Assembly: GCA_041651175.1 (NCBI GenBank)
Contig: JBAZJT010000003.1
Span: forward strand, 102,059-166,058
Source: Elusimicrobiales bacterium
Lineage (GTDB): Bacteria > Elusimicrobiota > Elusimicrobia > Elusimicrobiales > Elusimicrobiaceae
Length of the DNA: 64,000 nucleotides
Reading direction: 5' to 3'
Position 1 is the stretch's first letter; each line of letters opens with the position of its first letter. This document shows, one piece after another, positions 13,220 to 22,862 of this stretch. Both the position numbers and the translations under genes were made by a program. A model generated the notes under the pieces. The model worked only from the letters and a program-made list of their open reading frames with translations. It ran no database searches and was not told where the DNA came from.

Positions 13220-16200
13220 TCACCAGATTATCGCCGCGTTGACCATGCGCGTTCCCATGTCCGATGTTTTCACGACAAACACATAGACCCCGGTGGCCGC
13301 GCGTTCCCCGCCGGAATTGACGCCGCGCCATGTTGCAACGTTGGAACTGTCAATATCTCCCGATGCGCGGGAGAGCGTTTTTACAAGCCGTCCGGAAACT
13401 GAGTAAATTCTGATCTCCAGCCCCTGCGCGGAGGCGGGAATGCCGTCTATGGTCATGTGCTGGCTCATCATGCGGCAGGGGTTGGGATAAATCCTAAGCG
13501 CGACAGCCGGCGCCAGAACCGGAGAGGAATTGTTGTTGGACGATGGTGTTGAAGTGTCCACCGTGAAATTGTACGAGGCCAGCGGGCCGGCGTTGCCCAC
13601 ATTGTCGGTCGCCTTCACCATGAACCAGTAGACCCCGTCGGCCAGGCTGGACAGAGACACGCTGGTTCCGGTAGTGGCAGTGCTGGCAACAGCCGCATAA
13701 ACGCTGCCCGTGGAAAGCTGGTAGTTGTAATGCGCGATGCCGGAACCGTTGTCGGAGGCGCCCCACGAGAACGCCGGATTTATATCGTTGGTGACAGAGA
13801 CCGGTTTCGTGACAAAGCTGGGCGTATAGGGGGCGGTCAAATCCGTCAGTACGCCGGGGGACGAGGTAACCGAGGACCAGACGTTGGATATATTCTTGCT
13901 CTTCACGGCGAAGTAGTAGCGAGTGTTGTCGGCCAGGTGCAGGCCGGACGCCACCGCATATGTCGTTACACCCACGAATGTCCAGTCAACCACATTATTG
14001 CCGCCGGGGGTGGTGCCCACGGCATAGCTGTAGCCATAAGAGCCCGCCGCAGCAGCCCAGTTGGAATACAATGTGGTGCCGGAGCCGGTATACGGCAGTT
14101 CCACCAGATTAAGCCCGTCATACACATATGCCGGCGCGGCGGCGGCAGCCGGCGTGCTGGCGTCTATCGCGAACTGGTAAACGCGCAGGGAACTTTCGTT
14201 CCCGGCATTGTCTATTGTCTTGACCATGAACCAGTAAGCGCCATCCGCCTTGTTGGAAAACACGGCGCTTGTGTCTGTCGTGTTTACGGCTATGGAGGGG
14301 TTGTATGTGGCGCTGGCCGACAGCTCGTAAACATAGCCCGCCACGCCGGAACCGCTGTCCGAGGCCGTCCACGAAAACACCGGATTGGTGTTGTTAGAGG
14401 AGGTGGCGGGCTTGACCAGAAGGGCGGGCATGGCCGGAGCGGTGAAATCCGTCAGGACACCGGGCGATGTGGTGGCAGCCGACCAGACATTGGACACGTT
14501 CTTGCTTTTCACCGCGAAGTAATATCGCGTGTTGCTGGAAAGCGAAAGCGCCCTCACCACATATGTGGACATGCCCACATCCGTCCAGCCGACGATATTG
14601 GTTCCGTACATGGCCGTACCTATGGCATATCTGTAACCTTCGGAATTGGCCGCCGGCGCCCAGTTGGCCGACAGCGTGAACGTAGACGCGGTATAGGAGG
14701 TTTCGGACGCGGCCAGGCCGTCATAGACATACGCCGGCGCGGAGGGCGCTCCCGTGGACGAATCAACCCTGAAGGCATATGTGGTTACCGGGCTTGCATT
14801 GCCCGCATAATCCAGCGTTTTCACCATGAACCAGTAGTTGTTGTCCGCGACATAAGAGAAGGTGACAGACGGCGTGGAAGTCGCCACCGCCGAGGAGTCG
14901 CTCCATGAAGAGCTGATGGCCAGTTCGTAAAGATAGCTTGCCACGCCGGACACCGCGTCCGTGGACGTCCACACAAAAGCCGGGTACTTGTAGTTGGAAA
15001 GCGCCGCCGGCGTGGACACGAAAACGGGGGCCGAGGGCGCCGCGGAATCTATCACGAAAGAGGCCGTAGCCAGGCCGCTGGCATTCCCCGCGCCGTCCAC
15101 CGCCCTGACCATGAACCAGTAAGCGCCGTCCGCCTTGTTGGAGAAGGAAACGTTTGCCTGCGCGGTGGAACTGGAGGCGGGGGCGCTCCACACGCTGGAG
15201 GTGGAAAGCTCGTATGAATAGCTTGCCACGCCGGAACCGCTGTCCGAGGAGCTCCACGCGAAAGACGGGTTCTTGCCGGAGGAAAACGCCGCCGGCTGGG
15301 AAGAGAAGGACGGCGTGTCCGGCACGGCAGTGTCCACCGCGAAGGGATACACGGTCGCCTCGCTCATGTTGCCGGCGGTATCCCTGGATTTGACCATGAA
15401 CCAGTAGCTGCCGTCGGCCAGATTGGAGAATGACACGGAGTTTGCTGAAATTGAGACCGAGGCGGCGTCGCTCCATTCTGAAGTTGCCGCAAGCTCGTAG
15501 ACATACCCCGCCAGACCGGAACCGGAATCCGACGCCGTCCAGGCAAACGACGGGTTTTTGCCGACAGTGGCGGAGGCCGGTTTTGTGGTCAGCGCGGGCG
15601 CGGCGGGCGCGGTGGAGTCAATTTTGAAGGAATAAGTGGCAAGCGCCCCGGTGTTGCCGGAATTGTCGCGCGCTTTCACCATAAACCAGTAGTTGCCGTC
15701 GGCCAGGCCGGAATACTCAACCGCCGCGTCCGCGGATGTTACTGCGGAGCCGTCGCTCCAGGAGCCGGTGGTGGAAAGCTCGTATATGTAATTTGCAAGG
15801 CCGGAGCCGCCCGTGTCTGCAACGGTCCAGGCAAAAGAGGGGCTGGAATTGGCGGTAACGGCGGCGGGTTTGGTTGTCAGGGCCGGCACGCCGGGGGCCG
15901 TCGCATCAATGCTGAACGGATATATCGCCGCCTCGCTTGTGTTGCCGGTATTGTCTCTGGCTTTCACCATGAACCAGTAAGTCCCTTCCGTTATGTTGGA
16001 AAACGAAACGGATGTTCCCGTGGTGGCGGTGGAAACGGCGTCGCTCCAGATGCTGCTGGCGCGCAGTTCGTAGACGTATCCCGCCAGGCCGGAGCCGGAA
16101 TCCGAAGACGTCCACGCAAATGCCGGGTTGGTGCTGGCGGAATATGTTGCCGGCATGGAGGTAAACGACGGCGTTTCCGGGGCCGTGGTGTCCAGCGTGA

Positions 16201-19200
16201 AAGCGTAGGAGGCAATGGCGCTGACGTTGCCGGCGCTGTCCCGCGCCTTGACCATGAACCAGTAATTGCCGTCGGCCATATCGGAAAAAGAAACAGACGC
16301 GCCGGTGATGTCAATCGCAATGGCATTATCCCAGCCGGCGCCCGACGCCAGCTCATAAGTGTATCCCGCGATGCCGGAGCCGCTGTCGGAAGCGGTCCAG
16401 GCAAAGGAGGGGTTTTTGTTGGAAGTCAGCGCGGCCGGATGCGTGGTTATGGAGGGCGCCGCCGGCGCGGTGGAATCCACCGTGAAATGGTATGACGTCG
16501 CCGCGCTGGCATTGCCGGCATTGTCCACGGCCTTCACCATGAACCAGTAGCCGCCGTCGGCCAAACCGGAGAGAGAAACCGACTCCGCCGCGGTTGGGGT
16601 GGAAACAGCGTCGCTCCAGGTTGAAGATGTCCTGATCTCGTAGACGTATCCCGCCAGGCCGGAGCCGGAATCTGACGATGTCCAGGCAAAAGAGGGGTTC
16701 GTGTTGTTTGTGACAGAGGCTGGCGAAACGGTAAGCGACGGCGCCGCGGGTGCCGCAGTGTCCACCGTGAAGTGATACACCGTGGCCGAACTGGCGGTGC
16801 CGGCGGTGTTTTTGGTTTTGACCATGAACCAGTATTCGCCGTCGGCAATATTGGAAAACGAAACCGAGGTCCCCGTGGTGTTGACGGCCATGGCATCGTT
16901 CCAGGTGCTGCTTGTGCCCAGTTCGTAGATGTATCCTGCTATGGACGAGCCGCTGGCAGTCCATGCAAAGGAAATGTTCTTGCTGGAGCCTGCGGCGGGG
17001 GGGGCGGAGGTAATAGTGGGCGGGTCCGGGGACCCCAGGTTCACGGAGAAGGAATACGATGTCAGCGCGCTTTCGTTGCCGGCATTGTCGCGGGTTTTGA
17101 CCATGAACCAGTAGGTTCCTTCAGCCAAATCGGAAAAGGATGCCGCCGCCGTCGCGCTGAAAGTGGATGCAACCTCATCCCAGGAGGAGGAGCCGGACAA
17201 CTCATAACTATACCCCGCGATGCCGGAGCCGCCGTCCGACGCAGTCCAGGCGAAAGACGCAGTCTGCTGCGGAGTGGCCGCCGCCGGTTTGGTGGTCAGA
17301 ACGGGCGCCGAAGGCGCGGTGGTATCCACCCGGAACGTTGCCGTCGCCGCCGCGCTTGTGTTGCCGGCGCTGTCCCTGGCCTTGACCATGAACCAGTAAC
17401 TGCCGTCGGACAGATTGGACAGCGAAACCGCAGACGCCGTGGTGGAAACAGCCACCGAATCGCTCCATGTCCCGGAAGTGGAAAGTTCGTATAGATAGCT
17501 CGCCACGCTGGAACCGCCGTCAGACGCAGTCCATTCAAAAGAGGCGTTTTTAACGGCTATTACAGCCGCCGGCTGGCTTGTAAACACGGGCGTGGCGGGG
17601 GCGCCTGAATCTATGGCGAAGGCATAAGAGGTTACAGAGCTTAAGTTGCCGGCGGCGTCCCTGGCTTTGACCAGGAACCAGTAGTTGCCGTCCGCAAGAT
17701 TTGAAAACGAGGCTGATCCCGTCGCCGTCGCCGTGGAAGCGGCGCCGTCCCACGAGCCGGTGGAGGAAAGCTCATAGAGGTATCCCGACATGCCGGAGCC
17801 GCCGTCGGAAGCGGTCCAGGCGAAGGAGGGGTTCTTGCCGGAGGAAACCGAAGCCGGCTTTGTGGTCAGCGTCGGCGCGGAGGGGGCTGTCGCGTCAATC
17901 CTGAACGAATAGGAGGCAACCGTGCTCATATTGCCGGCCTTGTCCTGGGTCTTGATCATGAACCAGTACACGCCGTCCGAAAGGCCGGTATAGGATATCG
18001 TGTTGCCCGTTATGAAAACCGCCGAGGAATCGCTCCATGTGGCGGAGGTAACAAGCTCATAGAGATATCCGGCCACTCCCGATGCCCCGTCCGATGAAGA
18101 CCAGGCAAACGACGGGCTGTTGCTGGACGTAACCGCCGTGGGAGATGAGGTAAGCACCGGCATTGCGGGCGCGGTGTAATCCACCAATATGCCAGGAGAT
18201 ACCGTTGACACGGACCAGGACCCGCCGCTGCCCACGCTCTGCACCGAGAAATAATAGCGGGTGTTATCGGAGAGCGAAAGTCCGGTTCTTGTTACGCTGG
18301 TGGAGGTGGAGATGCCGGCCCAGGTTGCCACATTTATTCCGCCGGGAGTGGTGCCTATGGCATACCGGTAACCGGTAACACCGGACACCGGCCCCCAGTT
18401 CGCCGACAACGTGGTTTTAGACGTCGTGTACTGCGTTTCCTGGGCGGGCAGCAGGCCGTCGTAGACATGATCCGTCGGCTGGGCGGGGGTGGTCTGGCCG
18501 TTGGAATTTGCGACAAGGGACTCTATGCCTTCGCCGTTTACGGCTTTCACCGCGATCTGGTATTTCGTGTTGTATGCCAGCGAAAGGTTTACCACATTCA
18601 CCCAGGTATCGGTGCTGTTGTTTATCCAGCCCGTAACATCGGTGGAGCCGGTGAATACCTTAATCATGTAACGGGCTATGCCGGACTTGGAGTCCGTGCT
18701 TGCGTCCCAGTTGGCGGAAAGCGTGGTGGTGGAAGTGGTCGTGTCAATGTCCGCACCTGTGCCGTCGCGCACGGCGGAGGGGGTGGTGGGCCTTGTGTAT
18801 GTGTAGGCCTTGAGGCAGACATCCTGCAACTGTCCGCCGAAATACCCTGTAGTGCTTGTAACCGCCTCCCAGGTGGAACCGTCCGGTCCCATGTAACCGT
18901 TATTGGAAGCGGTGGCTTTGGAGGAGTATCCATTGATTTCTTCCTCCACGGGAATGGGAAACTGGTAGGAAGGATTTGTGACGCGCACCACCACCGAGAA
19001 ATTGCTTCCGGCAGACAGAGACACCGACGACACAGCCACCGTGTGATAACCGGGCGTAACAAAGGAACCGGAAGCGGAATAGGACAAGGTCCCGCCCCTC
19101 GGGGTGCTGGCCGTAACGCCGGAGCCGGTGTAGACGTACACCGTGTAGCTCGCGTTGGTGTCGTTGGTGTAAAAGCCCGCGCCAGTAAGTATTTCATTGG

Positions 19201-20455
19201 AACCCGCTGTGAATTTGTTTGAAAACCATCCGGTGGTGCTGTCGTACCCGTGATCGTCATCGTAACCAAGCGTATCGTAGCTGTAAACCTTGTCATACGA
19301 CGTGAGAGGCTGCGCCCCGTTGACCACTATGTTTTCCGCGCCAATGCTATTGTCGTAGGCCAGCAGCCCCTCCGAGTTAAAGACTCTGTGGAATGTGTCG
19401 TACGAAACATAGAAGTATCCGTCTTCGCCCCAGCCGGTTCCCCAGCTGTTTTTGACGATAAAAGCGCCGTTATGCGCCGGCTGCGGAGTGTTGAAGTTGG
19501 TCTTTGAGTAATTATCGTTCCAGCCGACTATGGTGATGGCATGGAAGCTGGAGCCGTTGTCAGCGGCGTTGGGATCGCCATCTCCGGCGTAATAGTACGC
19601 ATGCGTGGCGTTGTTGTAGTAGTCGGTTTTGCAATTATCCTCGGAGGGGCAGCTATAGTCCTTTGTGTTAGCCTCGTTGTAGTACATCCGCGACCATACC
19701 GGGCCGTAGTTAATCAGCGCCAACTTAATGTTGTTATTGTCGTTGTATGCCGAGCGCGGCGGAAGCCGCAGAATTTCCTGCACATGGTGGGTTATCGGGC
19801 CTTTGGCACGGCTTATCGGATAGGGACTGCTGTAAACCGGCGTAGGGTCATTGCTGTCAAGGACCGGGCCTTCCCAACGCGTAAGATACGCCGAAACCAT
19901 ATATGAGTCGCCACCGAAACAACCCAGCATTCCCGTGGGACTTTTGTAATCTCCTCCATCGTAATCGTCAAAACCGTAATTGCGGAGCATGTCGTTTTCG
20001 GAGAATTTGTATTCAGTGGGCCTGAATATGCCTTCAAGCGAGCCGTAGGCAGCGTAAGCCCAGCAGCCGGCGCATTTGTCCTGATTTTTAACAGCGGACA
20101 CCTTATCGCCGCCTTCCGCCGTGCGCAAATCAAAGACGGCGTCGCTGACCGAAGCCGCCCCGGACAGAACCCGCCCCCTAGTGGCGGTATTTTTGGAAAG
20201 CACTTGTTGCCCGGAAAGATATTGCATATTCAGAGGCCCCGGGAAAGCGCCTTTGGCGTGGATTTTCCGTCCGGGCACGCCAGCAGCCGAAGGCAATGCC
20301 GGGGGCGCGGGTAGCTTCATCGCCCGTTTTGCCTTCCGCGCATTATAGAATTCCAAATTCGGAGGCGCGGAATGACCGCGCCCGCCTGCCGCATAAAGCG
20401 GGCCGGCAGCCGCCGTCATGACTGTCGCAAGAAAAACTGTGAAGTATCTGAGCAT
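13220..20455 (-). CDS. Giant secreted papain-family (C1A) cysteine protease with lectin-like, FN3-like and 14 Ig-like repeats
   Basis: A 2411-residue surface protein. Signal peptide about 1-22; propeptide to ~100. The C1A catalytic domain has the oxyanion Gln125 and nucleophile Cys131 (NQDKCAGCWAYA), His305 (SSFHAITIVGW) and Asn336 (VKNSWGTGWGEDGYF), so it should be active. A lectin-like domain (about 390-550) follows, as in other bacterial C1 peptidases of this architecture. Next come two FN3-like modules (556-758), then 14 repeats of roughly 94 residues with the core SFAWTASDSGSG..GYVYEL..YWFMVKARDNAGN; two more FN3-like VYDG modules interrupt the last repeats. The C-terminal ~90 residues (LRIYPNPCR..IYSVSGRLVKTL..GVYVFVVK) resemble FlgD-like/type A sorting domains. 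Target and export route are inferred. Confidence 0.88.
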   Translation of the reverse strand: MLRYFTVFLATVMTAAAGPLYAAGGRGHSAPPNLEFYNARKAKRAMKLPAPPALPSAAGVPGRKIHAKGAFPGPLNMQYLSGQQVLSKNTATRGRVLSGAASVSDAVFDLRTAEGGDKVSAVKNQDKCAGCWAYAAYGSLEGIFRPTEYKFSENDMLRNYGFDDYDGGDYKSPTGMLGCFGGDSYMVSAYLTRWEGPVLDSNDPTPVYSSPYPISRAKGPITHHVQEILRLPPRSAYNDNNNIKLALINYGPVWSRMYYNEANTKDYSCPSEDNCKTDYYNNATHAYYYAGDGDPNAADNGSSFHAITIVGWNDNYSKTNFNTPQPAHNGAFIVKNSWGTGWGEDGYFYVSYDTFHRVFNSEGLLAYDNSIGAENIVVNGAQPLTSYDKVYSYDTLGYDDDHGYDSTTGWFSNKFTAGSNEILTGAGFYTNDTNASYTVYVYTGSGVTASTPRGGTLSYSASGSFVTPGYHTVAVSSVSLSAGSNFSVVVRVTNPSYQFPIPVEEEINGYSSKATASNNGYMGPDGSTWEAVTSTTGYFGGQLQDVCLKAYTYTRPTTPSAVRDGTGADIDTTTSTTTLSANWDASTDSKSGIARYMIKVFTGSTDVTGWINNSTDTWVNVVNLSLAYNTKYQIAVKAVNGEGIESLVANSNGQTTPAQPTDHVYDGLLPAQETQYTTSKTTLSANWGPVSGVTGYRYAIGTTPGGINVATWAGISTSTSVTRTGLSLSDNTRYYFSVQSVGSGGSWSVSTVSPGILVDYTAPAMPVLTSSPTAVTSSNSPSFAWSSSDGASGVAGYLYELVTSATWSDSSAVFITGNTISYTGLSDGVYWFMIKTQDKAGNMSTVASYSFRIDATAPSAPTLTTKPASVSSGKNPSFAWTASDGGSGMSGYLYELSSTGSWDGAASTATATGSASFSNLADGNYWFLVKARDAAGNLSSVTSYAFAIDSGAPATPVFTSQPAAVIAVKNASFEWTASDGGSSVASYLYELSTSGTWSDSVAVSTTASAVSLSNLSDGSYWFMVKARDSAGNTSAAATATFRVDTTAPSAPVLTTKPAAATPQQTASFAWTASDGGSGIAGYSYELSGSSSWDEVASTFSATAAASFSDLAEGTYWFMVKTRDNAGNESALTSYSFSVNLGSPDPPTITSAPPAAGSSKNISFAWTASGSSIAGYIYELGTSSTWNDAMAVNTTGTSVSFSNIADGEYWFMVKTKNTAGTASSATVYHFTVDTAAPAAPSLTVSPASVTNNTNPSFAWTSSDSGSGLAGYVYEIRTSSTWSDAVSTPTAAESVSLSGLADGGYWFMVKAVDNAGNASAATSYHFTVDSTAPAAPSITTHPAALTSNKNPSFAWTASDSGSGIAGYTYELASGAGWDNAIAIDITGASVSFSDMADGNYWFMVKARDSAGNVSAIASYAFTLDTTAPETPSFTSMPATYSASTNPAFAWTSSDSGSGLAGYVYELRASSIWSDAVSTATTGTSVSFSNITEGTYWFMVKARDNTGNTSEAAIYPFSIDATAPGVPALTTKPAAVTANSSPSFAWTVADTGGSGLANYIYELSTTGSWSDGSAVTSADAAVEYSGLADGNYWFMVKARDNSGNTGALATYSFKIDSTAPAAPALTTKPASATVGKNPSFAWTASDSGSGLAGYVYELAATSEWSDAASVSISANSVSFSNLADGSYWFMVKSRDTAGNMSEATVYPFAVDTAVPDTPSFSSQPAAFSSGKNPSFAWSSSDSGSGVASYSYELSTSSVWSAPASSSTAQANVSFSNKADGAYWFMVRAVDGAGNASGLATASFVIDSAAPSAPVFVSTPAALSNYKYPAFVWTSTDAVSGVASYLYELAISSSWSDSSAVATSTPSVTFSYVADNNYWFMVKTLDYAGNASPVTTYAFRVDSSTGAPSAPAYVYDGLAASETSYTASTFTLSANWAPAANSEGYRYAIGTAMYGTNIVGWTDVGMSTYVVRALSLSSNTRYYFAVKSKNVSNVWSAATTSPGVLTDFTAPAMPALLVKPATSSNNTNPVFSWTASDSGSGVAGYVYELSASATYNPSIAVNTTDTSAVFSNKADGAYWFMVKTIDNAGNESSLRVYQFAIDASTPAAAAAPAYVYDGLNLVELPYTGSGTTLYSNWAAAAGSYGYSYAVGTTPGGNNVVDWTFVGVTTYAVASGLHLADNTRYYFAVKSKNISNVWSSVTSSPGVLTDLTAPYTPSFVTKPVSVTNDINPAFSWGASDNGSGIAHYNYQLSTGSVYAAVASTATTGTSVSLSSLADGVYWFMVKATDNVGNAGPLASYNFTVDTSTPSSNNNSSPVLAPAVALRIYPNPCRMMSQHMTIDGIPASAQGLEIRIYSVSGRLVKTLSRASGDIDSSNVATWRGVNSGGERAATGVYVFVVKTSDMGTRMVNAAIIW
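13560..18180 (-). repeat. Array of 14 Ig-like coding repeats (~280 bp each) inside the protease gene
   Basis: Counting the conserved GY-YEL and YWFM-K segments gives 14 units. Units 1-12 are contiguous; units 13 and 14 are each preceded by a VYDG FN3-like module. The DNA copies are similar enough for unequal recombination, so copy number may vary between strains and may be misassembled. Confidence 0.8.
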
Positions 20456-20582
20456 GTTAACTTCATGCCTCCCGCATATTGCAATAGAACCGACTATTCA
20501 ACATCCGGGATTTCGGTATAACGGAAATCCCGCCGGACAGCCCCCTGCCCTTTCCAAACCGGAATGCCGTTATCCACTATAT

Positions 20583-20611
20583 ACCCTACCCCGCTTTCTC
20601 GCCGTTGTCAA
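20583..20611 (-). promoter_or_regulatory. Candidate promoter of the protease/PorV-like operon
   Basis: Minus strand: TTGACA (20611-20606), 17-base spacer, TAGGGT (20588-20583). The -35 is a perfect match, the -10 is weak (three of six). It would give a leader of about 120 nucleotides before the protease ATG at 20455. Confidence 0.4.
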
Positions 20612-20658
20612 TATGAATATCGTCACATGGGACAACGTTAAATTTGCATAATTATTGC

Positions 20659-21837
20659 ATGGAATCCCGCTGTATAGTCCATGCGGACATGGACGCCTTT
20701 TTCGCCGCAATAGAACAGCGGGATAATCCGCAGTTGCGCGGCAGGCCCGTGGTCGTTGGCGCGGACCCGAAAGGCGGCTGCGGCAGGGGGGTAGTCTCCA
20801 CCTGTTCATACGAGGCGCGCGCTTTCGGGGTACACTCCGCCATGCCGGTGTCTCAGGCATGGCGGCTGTGCCCGCAGGCGGTCTTTGTAAGGCCGGACGG
20901 GAAAAAATATGGCCGGGTGTCGGCGCAGATATACGAGATATTCTCGCGCTTTACGCCGGATATAGAGCCGCTCAGCGTTGACGAGGCTTTTCTGGACATC
21001 ACCGGCTCATGGAAACTGTTCGGCAAAACCCCGGCGGAAACCTGCGTCAAACTCAAGGCCGCGGTAAAGCGGGAGACCGGCCTTACGGTCTCCGCCGGGC
21101 TTGCGCCGAACAAAATGGCCGCCAAAATAGCCTCCGACCTGGAAAAACCGGACGGTTTCGTGGAAGTAACGCAGTCCGGGCTGCTGGCATTCCTGCGCCC
21201 GCTGGACATATCCAGAATTCCCGGCCTGGGCCCCAAAGCCAAAGCCGCGCTGAACGCCGCCGGCATTCTCACCATTGGCGAGCTTGCAGTGCGCTCCCCG
21301 GAGGAATTGTCCCGCCTGCTGGGCAGCGCGGGCGAGCATTACTGGCGCCTTGCCAACGGCATGGACCAGCGCCCCGTTTCGCGCGAAAGCGCGGCCCGCT
21401 CGGTCAGCGCGGAAACCACTTTTGAAAGCGACACTTCGGACCAGTCCGTTCTGGAATCCGCCCTGCTGCTGCTGTGCGAGAAAATCGCCTCCCGCCTGCG
21501 GCAGGAGAGGCTAAAATCCGGCCAGACCGGGCTGAAAATCCGGCTTGAGGGGTTTGAAACATTCACCCGCGCCGCCCCCGCCCGCCAGCCCACCCAGTTT
21601 GCCGATGATATATACGCGGACGCGCTTGCGCTGTTGCGCGGCTTCAGGCGCGACGGGAAAAAGGTGCGGCTTGTGGGAGTAAAGGCCTTCGGAATCGTAG
21701 GCGAGACCGAGGACCGCCGGCTTTTCTTTCCGCCAGGGGACGCGGCGCGGCTGGCGCTGGCAAAAGCACTGGACGAAATACGCGCCAAATACGGTTTTTC
21801 CGCGATAACCCGCGCGCGGCTCAAAAACGGGGAGTAG
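20659..21837 (+). CDS. dinB: DNA polymerase IV (Y-family translesion polymerase)
   Basis: A 392-residue DinB that copies damaged templates. Motifs: DMDAFFAAIE (about 10-19) with the first catalytic Asp, SVDEAFLDITG (about 103-113) with the Asp-Glu pair, SAGLAPNKMAAKIASDL and the helix-hairpin-helix region ISRIPGLGPKAKAALNAAGI. The little-finger domain follows. The ATG at 20659 gives the canonical MESRCIVHADMDAFF start; an upstream TTG at 20644 is unlikely. A near-palindrome TGCATAATTATTGCA (20645-20659) overlaps the start codon and could be a repressor site, but it is not a recognisable LexA box. Confidence 0.94.
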   Translation: MESRCIVHADMDAFFAAIEQRDNPQLRGRPVVVGADPKGGCGRGVVSTCSYEARAFGVHSAMPVSQAWRLCPQAVFVRPDGKKYGRVSAQIYEIFSRFTPDIEPLSVDEAFLDITGSWKLFGKTPAETCVKLKAAVKRETGLTVSAGLAPNKMAAKIASDLEKPDGFVEVTQSGLLAFLRPLDISRIPGLGPKAKAALNAAGILTIGELAVRSPEELSRLLGSAGEHYWRLANGMDQRPVSRESAARSVSAETTFESDTSDQSVLESALLLLCEKIASRLRQERLKSGQTGLKIRLEGFETFTRAAPARQPTQFADDIYADALALLRGFRRDGKKVRLVGVKAFGIVGETEDRRLFFPPGDAARLALAKALDEIRAKYGFSAITRARLKNGE

Positions 21838-21851
21838 TTGAGACAAGAGCG

Positions 21852-22862
21852 TCAGGATTTTCCGCGCGGGTAATAGTTGTAGCGGAACTGGAACATGCCC
21901 AGCAAATCCCAGCCGCCGTCATAGGACAGATAGGAAACTTCAAAATTCAGATGCAGCAACGTGCCCAGATGCAAATTCACCAGCTTGGGGTTCATCGGCG
22001 CGCCCTGGGGGATGATAAATTCAAAGCCTACCGGCCTGTCCGGCCTGGGAAACCACATCAATCCGCCAAAACACGAGCCGCGCGAGGTCGCGCTCTGCCC
22101 CGGATGCCCGCTCAGCGCCAGCGCCTGCGGGGTCAGGAATTCGGACAGATAGGAAAGCAGATTGTTTTGCGTGCCCTCCATATAACCCAGCGAAGCCAGA
22201 AATTTTTTGTTCAGGAACCGCTTGCTGGCCACCAGATACGCTCCGGAGAGCATGCTGGTATTGCTCACATTCACGGTTACCGTGGTATTGAGGCTGGGTT
22301 GCGGAGAATCGCGCAGGGTGTATGTCCCCATAACGCCGGCGGCAAGCGCGGGGCGTATGCCGTCTTCCGTCTGGGCGACCATTTTGGCGTCCGCAGTAAG
22401 AACCCATAATCCCAGCCGGTCTATGTAGTTGACTTTGTTAAGGCTCCAGTCATAGGAGTTTTTGCCGTAGAGCCGGCCTATGTAATAGGCCGCGTTTATG
22501 TCCAGATTCACGCCAAGAGTATTGAGCGCGGGGGCGCGGTAGGCGTTGGGCATAAGCACCATGCCGCTTATGGAGAAAGGCTCTTTTTCAAGTTTCGGAT
22601 CGGGGGCGGCGCGGGACGGCGCATCGGGATTTGAGGCGAAACCGCCCCCGCCGTAAGCCGCGGTGCCGGCCGCCGTTTCCCACGGCGCGACGGAACTGAA
22701 CTGCCCCGCTGCGGGCGCGGTGGAAATTTCCTGCTGCGCCGCCGTCGCGGTTGAAAGCTGCATCTGGCCGGATGGGGGGAAAACTGCCGGCGGCTGCCCG
22801 TCCTGGGCCGATACCGGCCAGGCGAAAGCGGTTGCGAACATTAAAAAAAGAATTTTTCTCAT
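21852..22862 (-). CDS. Secreted, probably beta-barrel envelope protein of unknown function
   Basis: A 336-residue protein with a clear signal peptide (MRKILFLMFATAFAWPVSAQ), then a Gln/Ala/Pro-rich segment to about residue 85. The remaining ~250 residues are rich in aromatic residues and alternating patterns (YIGRLYGKNSYDWSL, FEVSYLSYDGGWDLLG, FQFRYNYYP near the C-terminus) consistent with an outer-membrane barrel. The ATG at 22862 is four bases inside pgpA's end, so translation is probably coupled; longer in-frame versions would lie inside pgpA. I do not recognise a named family. Confidence 0.65.
   Translation of the reverse strand: MRKILFLMFATAFAWPVSAQDGQPPAVFPPSGQMQLSTATAAQQEISTAPAAGQFSSVAPWETAAGTAAYGGGGFASNPDAPSRAAPDPKLEKEPFSISGMVLMPNAYRAPALNTLGVNLDINAAYYIGRLYGKNSYDWSLNKVNYIDRLGLWVLTADAKMVAQTEDGIRPALAAGVMGTYTLRDSPQPSLNTTVTVNVSNTSMLSGAYLVASKRFLNKKFLASLGYMEGTQNNLLSYLSEFLTPQALALSGHPGQSATSRGSCFGGLMWFPRPDRPVGFEFIIPQGAPMNPKLVNLHLGTLLHLNFEVSYLSYDGGWDLLGMFQFRYNYYPRGKS

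Noticed and set aside
13730..14908. A 392-codon plus-strand open frame opposite the protease repeats
   Set aside because: Its Arg/Gly-rich pattern repeats with the period of the Ig-like units on the other strand, so it is a shadow.
13560..18180. CRISPR-like array
   Set aside because: The regular repeats encode Ig-like domains in one open frame; repeat and spacer sizes do not fit CRISPR.
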